Notes under the pieces: model-generated
Told to the model about the DNA's origin: nothing
The model's database searches: none
The model's input: the letters and a program-made list of their open reading frames with translations, nothing else
Assembly: GCF_900114845.1 (NCBI RefSeq)
Contig: NZ_FOUK01000001.1
Coordinates: 846,479-910,478, forward strand
Length of the DNA stretch: 64,000 nucleotides
Direction: 5' to 3'
Source of the DNA: Pimelobacter simplex
Lineage (GTDB): Bacteria; Actinomycetota; Actinomycetes; Propionibacteriales; Nocardioidaceae
Position numbers and translations under genes: made by a program
In this document: positions 8,025 to 16,562 of the stretch, one piece after another
Position numbering within the stretch: position 1 is the stretch's first letter
Layout: every line of letters begins with the position of its first letter

Positions 8025-9104
8025 TCAGAAGGTGACGATGGTGCGCGCGGCCGTGGCCTGGTCGATGCCGTCCAGTGCGGCGGCGAGGCCGTCGATCGAG
8101 ACGGTGGCGCCCTGGAGCAGGTCGAGGTCGAGTCGGCCGGCGAGGTACATCTCCGCGTAGAGCGGGACGTCGACGCGCAGCTGCGTCCCGCCGAGGCGTG
8201 AGCCCTGCAGCCTCTTCTCCGCGAGCAGGTCCAGCGCGGGGAGCGTGATCGTGTCGCCCGGGCGGGCGAGGCCGACGACGGTGGCGGTGCCGCGGGTGCG
8301 GAGCATCGCGAAGGCCTGGGCGATGGTGGCCGGCAGGCCGACCATCTCGAGGGCGTGGTCGACGCCGCCGGTCAGCTCGCGGACGGCGGCCACGGGGTCG
8401 GTCGCGCTCGCGTCGACGACGTCGGTCGCGCCGAGCTGGCGGGCGAGCTCGAGCTTCTCGGGCATCCGGTCGATGGCGACGATCCGGGCGGCGCCGGCGA
8501 GGGCGGCGCCCTGGACGGCGCTGAGCCCGACGCCGCCGCAGCCCACGACGGCCACGGTGTCGCCGATGCGGACGCCGGCCGTGTGCCGCACCGCGCCGAG
8601 GCCGGTGATGACGGCGCAGCCGAGCAGCGCGGCCTTGTCGAGGGGCATCGCGGCGGGCACCTTGGCCACGCTGGAGGCCTGGACCAGCATCTCCTCGGCG
8701 AAGCTGCCGATCCCCACGAACTGGGCGACCGGGCGGCCGTCGAGGGTCAGCCGCGGCGTGCCGTCCTCGCGGGTGCGCACCAGGTGCGTGCAGTGCTGGG
8801 GGAGACCCTGGCTGCACCACGCGCAGGTGCCGCACGAGCCGGCCGGGGCGACGACGACGTGGTCGCCGGGCACCAGTCCGCTGACGTTCGCACCGACCTC
8901 GACGACGACGCCGGCGGCCTCGTGGCCGAGCACCGCGGGCAGTCCCAGTGCGGGGTTGCCGCCGGTCTGGCCGTGCCGGTCGGAGTGGCAGATCCCGGTG
9001 GCGGCGGTGCGGACCCGCACCTCCGAGGGGGCGACGGTCGCGATCTCGATGTCGCCGAGGACGACCGGTTGATCGAACTGGTGGAGCACGGCAGCCTTCA
9101 CCAC
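8025..9104 (-). CDS. Zinc-dependent alcohol dehydrogenase (class III-like MDR)
   Basis: Medium-chain dehydrogenase/reductase of 359 residues, NAD(P)-dependent. Catalytic zinc ligands are C39 (GICHSD) and H61-E62 (GHE); the structural zinc lobe is complete with C91, C94, C97 and C105. The cofactor-binding site is VVGCGGVG in the Rossmann domain. The start is a GTG with GGGAG a few bases upstream. It is transcribed away from the crotonase operon at 9222 and probably oxidises an alcohol intermediate, perhaps the P450 product. It is one of three zinc ADHs in the region. Confidence 0.92.
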   Translation of the reverse strand: MVKAAVLHQFDQPVVLGDIEIATVAPSEVRVRTAATGICHSDRHGQTGGNPALGLPAVLGHEAAGVVVEVGANVSGLVPGDHVVVAPAGSCGTCAWCSQGLPQHCTHLVRTREDGTPRLTLDGRPVAQFVGIGSFAEEMLVQASSVAKVPAAMPLDKAALLGCAVITGLGAVRHTAGVRIGDTVAVVGCGGVGLSAVQGAALAGAARIVAIDRMPEKLELARQLGATDVVDASATDPVAAVRELTGGVDHALEMVGLPATIAQAFAMLRTRGTATVVGLARPGDTITLPALDLLAEKRLQGSRLGGTQLRVDVPLYAEMYLAGRLDLDLLQGATVSIDGLAAALDGIDQATAARTIVTF

Positions 9105-9124
9105 GGGATCTCCCTCTCTTGTGC

Positions 9125-9162
9125 TTGCCTGGGTGACGGACGTTACCGTAGATTGCTGATCA
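9125..9162 (+). promoter_or_regulatory. Candidate promoter and TGATCA dyad before the crotonase operon
   Basis: TTGCCT (9125-9130) and TAGATT (9149-9154) are separated by 18 bases, a plausible sigma-70-type promoter reading into the gene at 9222. The palindrome TGATCA (9157-9162) would lie at the transcription start, a usual place for a repressor site. The region is AT-rich relative to its surroundings and also serves the divergent alcohol dehydrogenase. Confidence 0.4.
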
Positions 9163-9221
9163 TCAAAACCATGGATTAGGCGTTCGCGGACGCCGCCGTG
9201 GGCGAGCCGAGGAGGAAACGC

Positions 9222-10031
9222 GTGGCCGCGATCGACGTCGAGACCAGGGGCCCGAACGGATCCGTCCGCTGGATCACGATCAACCGTCCCGAGCGTCTCA
9301 ACGCCTACGACCTGGAGATGGCCCGGACGCTGATCGCGGCCTTCGAGGACGCCGCGTCGTACGACGCCGTGGTGCTCACCGGGGCCGGCGGCGCGTTCTG
9401 CGCCGGCGGGGCGCTCGACCAGCTAGGGGAGCCCGATCCCGAGCAGCTGCGCTCCCTCTTCACCGGGTCGCTGCGCCTGGTCGAGGCCATCCGGGCCTGC
9501 CCCCGGCCGGTCATCGCCGCGGTCGACGGCCCGGCCGCCGGCGGCGGCAACGAGCTCGTCGTCGCCTGCGACTTCGCCATCGCCACCGAGCGCTCGACGT
9601 TCGGCCAGACCGGCCCGCGGGTCGGCTCGGCGCCGGTGCTCGGCGCCACCAACCTGATGGCGGTGCAGATCGGCGAGAAGCGGGCCAAGGAGATGGCGAT
9701 GATGTGCCGGCGCTACTCCGCCCAGCAGGCGCTCGCGATGGGCCTGGTCAACGAGGTCGTCGCCGACGACGGCCTGGTCGAGGCCGTCGAGCGCTGGCTC
9801 GCCGAGATCGAGCGGCTCAGCCCCCGCTACCTCGAGATCGCCAAGATCAGCTCCAACCAGTGGTGGCACCTGTCGAAGGACAACATGTCGTCGGGCCTCG
9901 GGATGCTCATCCAGGCCATCGGCAGCGAGGACATGCTCGAGGGCGCGAACGCCTTCCTCGACAAGCGCAAGCCCGACTTCCGCGCGGCGCGGCGCGCCGC
10001 CCAGCAGACCGAGACCGAGGACCCCCAGTGA
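9222..10031 (+). CDS. Crotonase of the BadI/MenB type (ring-cleaving beta-keto acyl-CoA hydrolase-like)
   Basis: Crotonase-fold protein of 269 residues. Oxyanion-hole segments are GAFCAGGAL and AAGGGNELVVACD. The stretch FGQTGPRVGSAP, the GEKRAKEM...CRRYSAQQALAMGLVN region and the ending FLDKRKPDF match my recollection of MenB and BadI (2-ketocyclohexanecarboxyl-CoA hydrolase) rather than ordinary enoyl-CoA hydratases. BadI opens an alicyclic beta-keto acyl-CoA ring hydrolytically; MenB closes one. No other menaquinone gene is nearby, so ring cleavage in catabolism is the better guess. The GTG at 9222 is preferred over the GTG at 9198 because AGGAGGAAA sits just upstream of it. The next gene overlaps by four bases. 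Confidence 0.87.
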   Translation: MAAIDVETRGPNGSVRWITINRPERLNAYDLEMARTLIAAFEDAASYDAVVLTGAGGAFCAGGALDQLGEPDPEQLRSLFTGSLRLVEAIRACPRPVIAAVDGPAAGGGNELVVACDFAIATERSTFGQTGPRVGSAPVLGATNLMAVQIGEKRAKEMAMMCRRYSAQQALAMGLVNEVVADDGLVEAVERWLAEIERLSPRYLEIAKISSNQWWHLSKDNMSSGLGMLIQAIGSEDMLEGANAFLDKRKPDFRAARRAAQQTETEDPQ

Positions 10032-11695
10032 GCTTCCGCTACTACCGCGACCTGCACCCGACCTTCGCCGACCGCACCGAGTGGGCGCTCCCGACGGTGC
10101 TGCGCCACCACGCCGCCGAGCGCCCCGACGCGGTCTGGCTCGACTGCCCCGAGGAGGGGCGGACCTGGACGTTCGCCGAGACGCTCACCGCGGCCGAGCG
10201 GGTCGGCCGCAGCCTCCTCGCGGCCGGCGCCGAGCCGGGTGACCGGGTCGTGCTGGTCGCGCAGAACTCCTCCGCGTTCGTCCGCACCTGGCTCGGCACG
10301 GCGGTCGCCGGGCTGGTCGAGGTGCCCGTCAACACCGCCTACGAGCACGACTTCCTCGCCCACCAGGTGAGCACGGTCGAGGCCACGCTCGCCGTCGTGG
10401 ACGACGTCTACGCCGCCCGCTTCGTCGCGATCGCCGAGGCTGCCAAGTCGATCCGCAAGTTCTGGGTGATCGACACCGGCTCGCGCGACCAGGCGCTCGC
10501 CACCCTGCGCGACGCGGGCTGGGAGGCCGCGCCGTTCGAGGAGCTGGACGAGGCCGCCACCGCGCCCGAGGTCGTCGACGCGACGCTCGCACTGCCCGAC
10601 GTCCGGCCCCAGGACCTCGCCTCGGTGCTCTTCACCTCGGGCACGACCGGGCCGAGCAAGGGCGTGGCGATGCCGCACGCGCAGATGTACTTCTTCGCCG
10701 ACGAGTGCGTCTCGCTCGTCCGGCTGACCCCCGACGACGCGTGGATGTCGGTGACGCCCCTCTTCCACGGCAACGCCCAGTTCATGGCGGCCTACCCGAC
10801 CCTGGTCGCCGGCGCCCGCTTCGTCACCCGCAGCAGGTTCTCGGCCAGCCGCTGGGTCGACCAGCTGCGCGAGAGCCGGGTGACGGTCACCAACTTCATC
10901 GGCGTGATGATGGACTTCATCTGGAAGCAGGACCGGCGCGACGACGACGCCGACAACCCGCTGCGCGTCGTCTTCGCCGCGCCCACCGCCGCGACCCTGG
11001 TCGGCCCGATGAGCGAGCGCTACGGCATCGAGGCCTTCGTCGAGGTCTTCGGCCTGACCGAGACGTCCGCGCCGATCATCTCGCCGTACGGCGTCGACCG
11101 GCCCGCGGGCGCCGCCGGCCTGGCCGCGGACGAGTGGTTCGACGTGCGCCTGGTCGACCCGGAGACCGACGAGGAGGTCGGCGTCGGTGAGATCGGCGAG
11201 CTCGTGGTCCGGCCGAAGGTGCCGTTCATCTGCTCGATGGGCTACTTCAACATGCCCGACAAGACCGTCGAGGCCTGGCGGAACCTCTGGTTCCACACCG
11301 GTGACGCCCTGCGCCGCGACGAGGACGGCTGGTTCTACTTCGTCGACCGGTTCAAGGACGCGCTGCGCCGCCGCGGCGAGAACATCAGCTCCTACGAGAT
11401 CGAGACGTCGATCCTGGCCCACCCGGCCGTCGTCGAGTGCGCGGTGATCGCGGTGCCCGCGTCGAGCGAGGCCGGCGAGGACGAGGTGATGGCCTACGTC
11501 ATCACCGGCGGCGACGCCCCGGTGCCGACGCCGGCCGAGCTGTGGGCGCACTGCGACGGCCGGATCCCGTCGTTCGCGGTCCCGCGCTACCTCCGCTTCG
11601 TCGACGAGATGCCGAAGACCCCGTCGCAGCGCGTGCAGAAGGCCAAGCTGCGCGCGCTCGGGGTCACGCCCGACACCCACGACCGCGAGGCCTGA
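10028..11695 (+). CDS. Acyl-CoA synthetase (AMP-forming)
   Basis: ANL-superfamily acyl-CoA ligase of 555 residues that activates a carboxylic acid via an acyl-adenylate. Motifs in order are the P-loop TSGTTGPSKG (about residue 205), the A5 region VFGLTETSAP, the hinge DRFKDALRRRGENIS, and a C-terminal lysine in TPSQRVQKAK. The GTG start overlaps the crotonase stop as GTGA. This gene, the crotonase, the CitE-type lyase and the following ADH form a tight run. By motif it could be a CaiC-like or fatty acyl ligase; the substrate is not predictable. Confidence 0.93.
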   Translation: MSFRYYRDLHPTFADRTEWALPTVLRHHAAERPDAVWLDCPEEGRTWTFAETLTAAERVGRSLLAAGAEPGDRVVLVAQNSSAFVRTWLGTAVAGLVEVPVNTAYEHDFLAHQVSTVEATLAVVDDVYAARFVAIAEAAKSIRKFWVIDTGSRDQALATLRDAGWEAAPFEELDEAATAPEVVDATLALPDVRPQDLASVLFTSGTTGPSKGVAMPHAQMYFFADECVSLVRLTPDDAWMSVTPLFHGNAQFMAAYPTLVAGARFVTRSRFSASRWVDQLRESRVTVTNFIGVMMDFIWKQDRRDDDADNPLRVVFAAPTAATLVGPMSERYGIEAFVEVFGLTETSAPIISPYGVDRPAGAAGLAADEWFDVRLVDPETDEEVGVGEIGELVVRPKVPFICSMGYFNMPDKTVEAWRNLWFHTGDALRRDEDGWFYFVDRFKDALRRRGENISSYEIETSILAHPAVVECAVIAVPASSEAGEDEVMAYVITGGDAPVPTPAELWAHCDGRIPSFAVPRYLRFVDEMPKTPSQRVQKAKLRALGVTPDTHDREA

Positions 11696-11698
11696 GCC

Positions 11699-12592
11699 GT
11701 GCACCCCTACCGCACCGTCCTCTTCGTCCCGGCGCACAAGCCCGCTTGGGCGTTCAAGGCGCTGGCCTCCGGCGCCGACTGCGTCGTCCTCGACCTCGAG
11801 GACTCCGTCCCGCACGACCTCAAGCCTGGCGCCCGCACGACGGTCCGCGAGACCCTGCCGAAGCTGCGGGCCGAGCGCCCCGAGGTCGGCCTCTTCGTCC
11901 GGCCCAACGCGCTGGCCACCCGGCTCGCGGGCGCCGACCTCGAGGCGGTCGTGTGCCCCGAGCTCGACGGGATCTTCGCGCCGAAGATCAAGGACGCCAC
12001 CGACGTCCTGCGCTGGGAGACGCTGATCGACTGGTTCGAGGCGCGCAACGGCGCCTCCGGGCTGGAGATGATCGTCCCTGTCGAGATGGTCGACGCGATC
12101 ACCAACTGCTTCGAGATCGCGAGCGCCTCACCCCGGGTGGGCGCGATGATCGGGCCGACGTCCGAGCACGCCGACATCGCCCGTGCGGTGGGCTTCCGCC
12201 AGTCCCCCGAGGGCTCCGAGACGCTCTACCTGCGCAGCCGGATCCTGCTCGCCTGCCGCCAGTACGGCCTGCACCCGCTGACCGCGCTGTGGGAGGACCT
12301 GGCCGACCTCGACGGGCTGCGCCAGTTCGCCGACTACGGCTTCCAGCTGGGCTTCCGCGGCATGATCGCGATCCACCCCAGCCACGTCCCGGTGATCAAC
12401 GACGTCTTCACGCCGTCCGACGACGAGGTCGCCTACTACGAGGACCTCGTCGCCACCGTCGACGCGGCGGTCGCGCGTGGTGAGGGCGCCGTGCGGTTCC
12501 GGGGGCAGCACGTCGACCTCGCCCACGCCGACAAGGCCCGCGACTGGCTCGAGCACGCGCGCCTGGTGCGGGGGGACGCGCCCGGCCGGTGA
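11699..12592 (+). CDS. HpcH/HpaI/CitE-family lyase
   Basis: CitE-type TIM-barrel lyase of 297 residues: VLDLEDSVPHDLK carries the metal-binding acidic residues, and EMIVPVEMVDAI and GFRGMIAIHPSHV are family stretches. Relatives cleave malyl-CoA, citramalyl-CoA or similar 3-hydroxyacyl-CoAs. A MaoC hydratase (16092) and an acyl-CoA dehydrogenase (14926) of the kind found with itaconyl-CoA/citramalyl-CoA breakdown lie in the same gene run, so a short branched dicarboxylyl-CoA may be a late intermediate. The GTG start follows the ligase stop by three bases. Confidence 0.88.
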   Translation: MHPYRTVLFVPAHKPAWAFKALASGADCVVLDLEDSVPHDLKPGARTTVRETLPKLRAERPEVGLFVRPNALATRLAGADLEAVVCPELDGIFAPKIKDATDVLRWETLIDWFEARNGASGLEMIVPVEMVDAITNCFEIASASPRVGAMIGPTSEHADIARAVGFRQSPEGSETLYLRSRILLACRQYGLHPLTALWEDLADLDGLRQFADYGFQLGFRGMIAIHPSHVPVINDVFTPSDDEVAYYEDLVATVDAAVARGEGAVRFRGQHVDLAHADKARDWLEHARLVRGDAPGR

Positions 12593-13623
12593 GGGCGTTC
12601 GTCCTCGACCGGGACGGCTGGGGCCTGCGCGAGGTCCCCGATCCCCGGCCGGCGGCCGGCCAGGTCGTCGTCCGGACGACGGCCGCGGGGCTGTGCCACT
12701 CCGACCTGACGCTCGCGGCGCGATCCCCTGATGCGCACCCCTTCGCGCTGCCCCTGGTGCTGGGGCACGAGCTCGCCGGGACGGTGGTCGAGCGCGGGCC
12801 CGGCGTGACCGGCGACCTCGCGCTCGGCACGCCCGTCGTGGGCTACGGCCCGCGCGGCTGCGGGCACTGCGCGGCGTGCGCCACCGGTGCGGAGAACTAC
12901 TGCCGGACGCCGGGACCGCGGTTCCCGCCCGGCCTCGGTGCTCCCGGCGCGCTGGCCGAGCTCGTCGCGGTCGACGCCCGCCACCTGCTCCCGGCGCCGG
13001 ACCTCGCGCCCGCCCAGGGCGCGGCGCTCAGCGATGCCGGGCTGACGGCCCTGCACGCGCTGGACCGGGCCCTGGCCGCGGTCGGGCTGCCGCCCGAGGA
13101 GCTCACCGTCGTGGTGCTCGGCATCGGGGGCCTCGGCCACGTCGCCGTCCAGCTCGCCCGGCTCGCGGGGGCCCCGGTCGTCGCCGTGGACCGGGTGGCC
13201 GCCAAGCTCGACTTCGCCCGGCGGCTCGGTGCCGACCACGTGCTCCCGGCCGGTCCGGAGCTCCCGGACGCCGTCCGCGAGCTCACCGGCGGCCGCGGCG
13301 CGGACGTCGTGATCGACCTCGTCGGCTCGGCGGCGAGCCTCGCCCAGGCCGGTGCGATGGTCGCCGTCAACGGTGTCGTGTCGGTCGTCGGGGTCGGCAG
13401 CGGCCGGCTCGCGGTGGGCATGCACGCCCTCCCGCTGGGGGTGCGCACCGACCTGCCGTTCTGGGGGACCCGCCCCGAGCTGGTCCGGCTGCTGCGTCTC
13501 GCGGCCGCCGGCCAGGTGCGCGTCGAGGTCGAGGAGATCGCGCTCGACGACGTCCCGGCCGGCTACGACCGGCTGGCCGCCGGGGAGGTCCTGGGGCGTG
13601 CGGTCGCGCTGCTCCACCCTTGA
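12589..13623 (+). CDS. Zinc-dependent alcohol dehydrogenase
   Basis: MDR alcohol dehydrogenase of 344 residues. Catalytic ligands are GLCHSD (Cys near residue 38) and GHELAG; the structural zinc lobe is CGHCAACATG...YC. The Rossmann motif is GIGGLGHVAVQ. The GTG start overlaps the preceding stop (GTGA), so it is coupled to the CitE-like gene. The likely role is NAD-dependent oxidation of a pathway alcohol or aldehyde. TTGACC immediately at its stop may be the -35 of the next promoter. Confidence 0.92.
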   Translation: MRAFVLDRDGWGLREVPDPRPAAGQVVVRTTAAGLCHSDLTLAARSPDAHPFALPLVLGHELAGTVVERGPGVTGDLALGTPVVGYGPRGCGHCAACATGAENYCRTPGPRFPPGLGAPGALAELVAVDARHLLPAPDLAPAQGAALSDAGLTALHALDRALAAVGLPPEELTVVVLGIGGLGHVAVQLARLAGAPVVAVDRVAAKLDFARRLGADHVLPAGPELPDAVRELTGGRGADVVIDLVGSAASLAQAGAMVAVNGVVSVVGVGSGRLAVGMHALPLGVRTDLPFWGTRPELVRLLRLAAAGQVRVEVEEIALDDVPAGYDRLAAGEVLGRAVALLHP

Positions 13624-13665
13624 CCCGTGATCGAAATCACTGATAAGGATTATATCCATCATCAG
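13620..13665. promoter_or_regulatory. AT-rich region with two dyads before dctP
   Basis: TTGACC (13620-13625) followed 18 bases later by TAAGGA is a possible promoter. It overlaps two inverted repeats: GTGAT-N4-ATCAC (13627-13640), and a longer one with CTGAT, GGAT, ATCC and ATCAG (13640-13665). Dyads at a promoter are typical operator sites, and the GntR regulator at 26823 is the obvious local candidate to bind, but this is inference. Confidence 0.4.
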
Positions 13666-13687
13666 TTCTATGAAGGGTGGCCGCAAC

Positions 13688-14929
13688 ATGTTCCCACTGC
13701 GGAAGGGGCGGCGCCGCGGCGTCGTGCTCGCCGGACTGACCGTCGCCTCGCTCGCCCTCGCCGGGTGCGCCGGCTCGTCGGCGACCGAGGAGACCAACGC
13801 GGGCGGCGCGAGCATCGAGTACGGCGCCGACAAGTCGGCGTACGCCGAGGCGCTCGCGGACATGGAGCCGGTCACCCTGGCCATCCAGTCCACCGGCCCC
13901 AAGGGCTCGGCCACCGGCCGCCGCTTCGAGGACTACGCCGCCGCCGTCGAGGACTGGTCGGACGGCAAGATCAGCTTCGAGTTCACCTACTCCAACGGGA
14001 TGGCCCCGCCCGACGAGGTCCACCTCGCGCTCTCCGACGGACGTCTCGACATCGGCTCGGTGATGCCGGCGCTCGTCCCCGGCGACCTGCCGGCCGCCAA
14101 CGCCCTCGGCGACCTCAGCCACCTGGGGCGGCAGACGCCCGTCGACTGGATGCTCCAGTGGCACGGGATCATGCTCGACCTCGCCGCGGCCGCCCCCGAC
14201 GTCGCCGACGAGTACGAGGAGCACGGCATGAAGCTGCTGCTGCCGGCCTTCGGGTCCGGCGCCTACATGCCCTACTGCGCCGACCCGGGCACGTCGGCGT
14301 CGGCGCTCGACGGGCGCGGTGTCGCCAGCCAGAGCAAGGTCCAGAACAAGGAGGCCAAGGCGCTCGGCATGACGCCGACGTCGATCAGCTACGCCGAGAT
14401 GTTCGAGGGCCTCGAGCGCGGCGTGATCGACTGCGCGTACAGCACGGTCACCGGCGCCGCGCTCGGCGGCTTCATCCCCGCCGCCCCGCACGTCGCCTAC
14501 GCCGAGGACGAGGGCTTCAACTCCCCGGCCGGCTCGATCGCGATCAGCCTGGCGCGCTGGAACGAGCTGCCGCTCGCCGCGCAGCAGCTGATGTACGACC
14601 GGCTCGACGTCCTCCTGCAGGCCAACTTCGAGGGCGCCTGGGAGAACACCGCGGCCGCGGTCACCGCGATCCACGACGCCGGCGGCGAGATGGCGCCCTT
14701 CGACGACGACGCGGTCGCCCGGCTGCGCGCCGTCCACGAGGCGGTCGAGACCGACGCCGCCCGCACCGCCGAGCAGGACTGGGCCGACCGCATCGACGCC
14801 CTCGGCATCGACGGCGTCGGCACCTCGTACGAGGACTTCCCGGCCTGGTACGCCCAGGGCGTCCCCGACCTCCAGCCCTACTTCGACGCCCTGTGGGACG
14901 GCGCGATGGGCGAGCGGCGGCCCTCGTGA
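13688..14929 (+). CDS. dctP: TRAP transporter solute-binding lipoprotein (DctP family)
   Basis: Extracytoplasmic solute receptor of 413 residues. The N-terminus MFPLRKGRRRG, then a hydrophobic stretch ending in the lipobox LALAGC (Cys27), indicates a lipid-anchored exported protein. The body has the DctP look (SNGMAPPDEVHLALSDGRLDIG, ERGVIDCAYSTVTG). I prefer the ATG at 13688, with GAAGGG ten bases upstream, over the in-frame ATG at 13670, which lacks a ribosome site. It should deliver the substrate to DctM (8-1369). It is unusual that receptor and permease are separated by about 12 kb of enzyme genes. The next gene overlaps by four bases. Confidence 0.93.
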   Translation: MFPLRKGRRRGVVLAGLTVASLALAGCAGSSATEETNAGGASIEYGADKSAYAEALADMEPVTLAIQSTGPKGSATGRRFEDYAAAVEDWSDGKISFEFTYSNGMAPPDEVHLALSDGRLDIGSVMPALVPGDLPAANALGDLSHLGRQTPVDWMLQWHGIMLDLAAAAPDVADEYEEHGMKLLLPAFGSGAYMPYCADPGTSASALDGRGVASQSKVQNKEAKALGMTPTSISYAEMFEGLERGVIDCAYSTVTGAALGGFIPAAPHVAYAEDEGFNSPAGSIAISLARWNELPLAAQQLMYDRLDVLLQANFEGAWENTAAAVTAIHDAGGEMAPFDDDAVARLRAVHEAVETDAARTAEQDWADRIDALGIDGVGTSYEDFPAWYAQGVPDLQPYFDALWDGAMGERRPS

Positions 14930-16092
14930 ACTTCGACACCGACCCGGTCCACGACGACATCCGGCAGGGGATGCGCGACCTGTGCGCGAAGTTCCCCGAC
15001 GAGTACTGGGCCGAGCGGGACGAGAAGCACGAGTTCCCCTGGGACTTCTACAACGCCGTCACCGACGCCGGCTGGCTCGGCCTGACCATCCCCGAGGAGT
15101 ACGGCGGCGGCGGGCTCGGCGTCACCGAGGCCGCGATCGTGGAGCGCGAGATCGCCGCGTCCGGCGCCGGGATGGGCGGGTGCAGCTCGGTCCACATCGG
15201 GATCTTCGGCTTCGAGCCGATCCTGCACCACGGCAGCGAGGACCTGAAGCAGCGCTTCCTGCCGCGGGTGCCGAAGGGCGACCTGCAGATCTCGTTCGCG
15301 GTCACCGAGCCCGACGCCGGCACCGACACGACGAACCTGTCGACCTTCGCCCGCAAGGTCGACGGCGGCTGGCTCGTCACGGGCAAGAAGGTCTGGATCT
15401 CCAACGCCCAGCAGGCCGAGCGGATGCTGCTGCTGGCCCGGACCACGCCCAAGGACCAGTGCGCCCGCCGTACCGAGGGGCTCACGGTGTTCTTCGCACC
15501 GGTCGACCGGGACCGGGTGACGATCCGGCCGATCCCCAAGATGGGCCGCAACTCCGTCGACAGCAACGAACTGTTCATCGACGACCTCTTCGTCGCCGAC
15601 GAGGACGTCGTCGGCGAGGTCGGCCGGGGCTTCGAGGTGATCCTCACCGGCCTCAACGCCGAGCGGGTCGTCGCGGCCAACGCGATGCTCGGGATCGGCG
15701 AGGCGGCGCTGCGCCGCGGCGTCCGGTACGCGCAGGACCGGGTGGTCTTCGGCCGCCCGATCGGCCAGAACCAGGGCCTGTCCTTCCAGCTCGCGGAGGC
15801 CAGGATCCGGCTCGAGGCCGCCGACGCGGTGCTGCAGAAGGCGACCTGGCTGGTCGACCAGCAGCGGCCGTGCGGGGCCGAGGCCAACTACGCCAAGTGG
15901 CTGTGCGCCGAGGCGGGCTTCTACGCCGCCGACGTGGCGCTCCAGGTGCACGGCGGGATGGGCTACAGCAAGGAGTTCCACGTCGAGCGGTACTTCCGCG
16001 AGGCCCGGCTGATGCGGATCGCCCCGATCAGCCAGGAGATGGTGCTCAACTACGTCGCCGAGCACGTGCTCGGCCTGCCGAGGAGCTATTGA
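14926..16092 (+). CDS. Acyl-CoA dehydrogenase
   Basis: FAD-dependent acyl-CoA dehydrogenase of 388 residues: GLTIPEEYGGGG, the flavin/substrate motif FAVTEPDAGTDT, WISNAQQAER, the QVHGGMGY motif and a C-terminal IAPISQEM. At the YEG position, where many members carry the catalytic Glu, the sequence reads IAP, so the base may lie elsewhere. The GTG start overlaps the dctP stop. It is followed with one-base overlap by a MaoC hydratase, an order also seen in mycobacterial itaconyl-CoA/branched-acid loci. It would desaturate an acyl-CoA for the following hydratase. Confidence 0.92.
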   Translation: MNFDTDPVHDDIRQGMRDLCAKFPDEYWAERDEKHEFPWDFYNAVTDAGWLGLTIPEEYGGGGLGVTEAAIVEREIAASGAGMGGCSSVHIGIFGFEPILHHGSEDLKQRFLPRVPKGDLQISFAVTEPDAGTDTTNLSTFARKVDGGWLVTGKKVWISNAQQAERMLLLARTTPKDQCARRTEGLTVFFAPVDRDRVTIRPIPKMGRNSVDSNELFIDDLFVADEDVVGEVGRGFEVILTGLNAERVVAANAMLGIGEAALRRGVRYAQDRVVFGRPIGQNQGLSFQLAEARIRLEAADAVLQKATWLVDQQRPCGAEANYAKWLCAEAGFYAADVALQVHGGMGYSKEFHVERYFREARLMRIAPISQEMVLNYVAEHVLGLPRSY

Positions 16093-16562
16093 TGCGGGGC
16101 CTGTACTTCGAGGAGTTCGAGATCGGGAAGGTCTACCGGCACGCCTTCCGGCGCACGGTGACCGAGATGGACAACGTGCTCTTCACGTCGTTGACGATGA
16201 ACGTCGCGCCGATCCACCTCGACGCCGAGTACGCGAGGACGACGATCCACGGCCGGCCGCTGGTCAACAGCCTCTTCACCGTCGCGCTGATCGGTGCCTT
16301 CCACGTGCCCGAGCTGACGATGGGCACGACGCTCGGCAACCTGGGCTACGAGGAGGTGCGCTTCCCGGCGCCGGTCTTCCACGGCGACACGCTGCGCGGC
16401 GAGACCACCATCGTCGACAAGCGCAGGTCGGAGAGCCGGGACGACTCGGGGATCGTGTGGTTCGAGCACCGCGGCTACAACCAGGACGACGTGCTCGTCA
16501 TGTCGTGCAAGCGGGCCGGGCTGATGCTCCGCACGCCGGCCGCCGAGGTGGCGGCCCGGTGA
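16092..16562 (+). CDS. MaoC-family hydratase (itaconyl/mesaconyl-CoA hydratase-like)
   Basis: Hot-dog MaoC protein of 156 residues, recognised from MRGLYFEEFEIGKVYRH, the FTSLTMNVAPIHLDAEYA stretch with the hydratase His, and RPLVNSLFT. The substitution of the standard D-x-N-P-x-H by M-N-V-A-P-I-H is common in the mesaconyl/itaconyl-CoA hydratase subgroup. It shares a TGATG junction with the upstream acyl-CoA dehydrogenase and a GTGA junction with the downstream flavoprotein. Together with the CitE-like lyase it may process a branched C5-type acyl-CoA; the substrate assignment is tentative. Confidence 0.84.
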   Translation: MRGLYFEEFEIGKVYRHAFRRTVTEMDNVLFTSLTMNVAPIHLDAEYARTTIHGRPLVNSLFTVALIGAFHVPELTMGTTLGNLGYEEVRFPAPVFHGDTLRGETTIVDKRRSESRDDSGIVWFEHRGYNQDDVLVMSCKRAGLMLRTPAAEVAAR

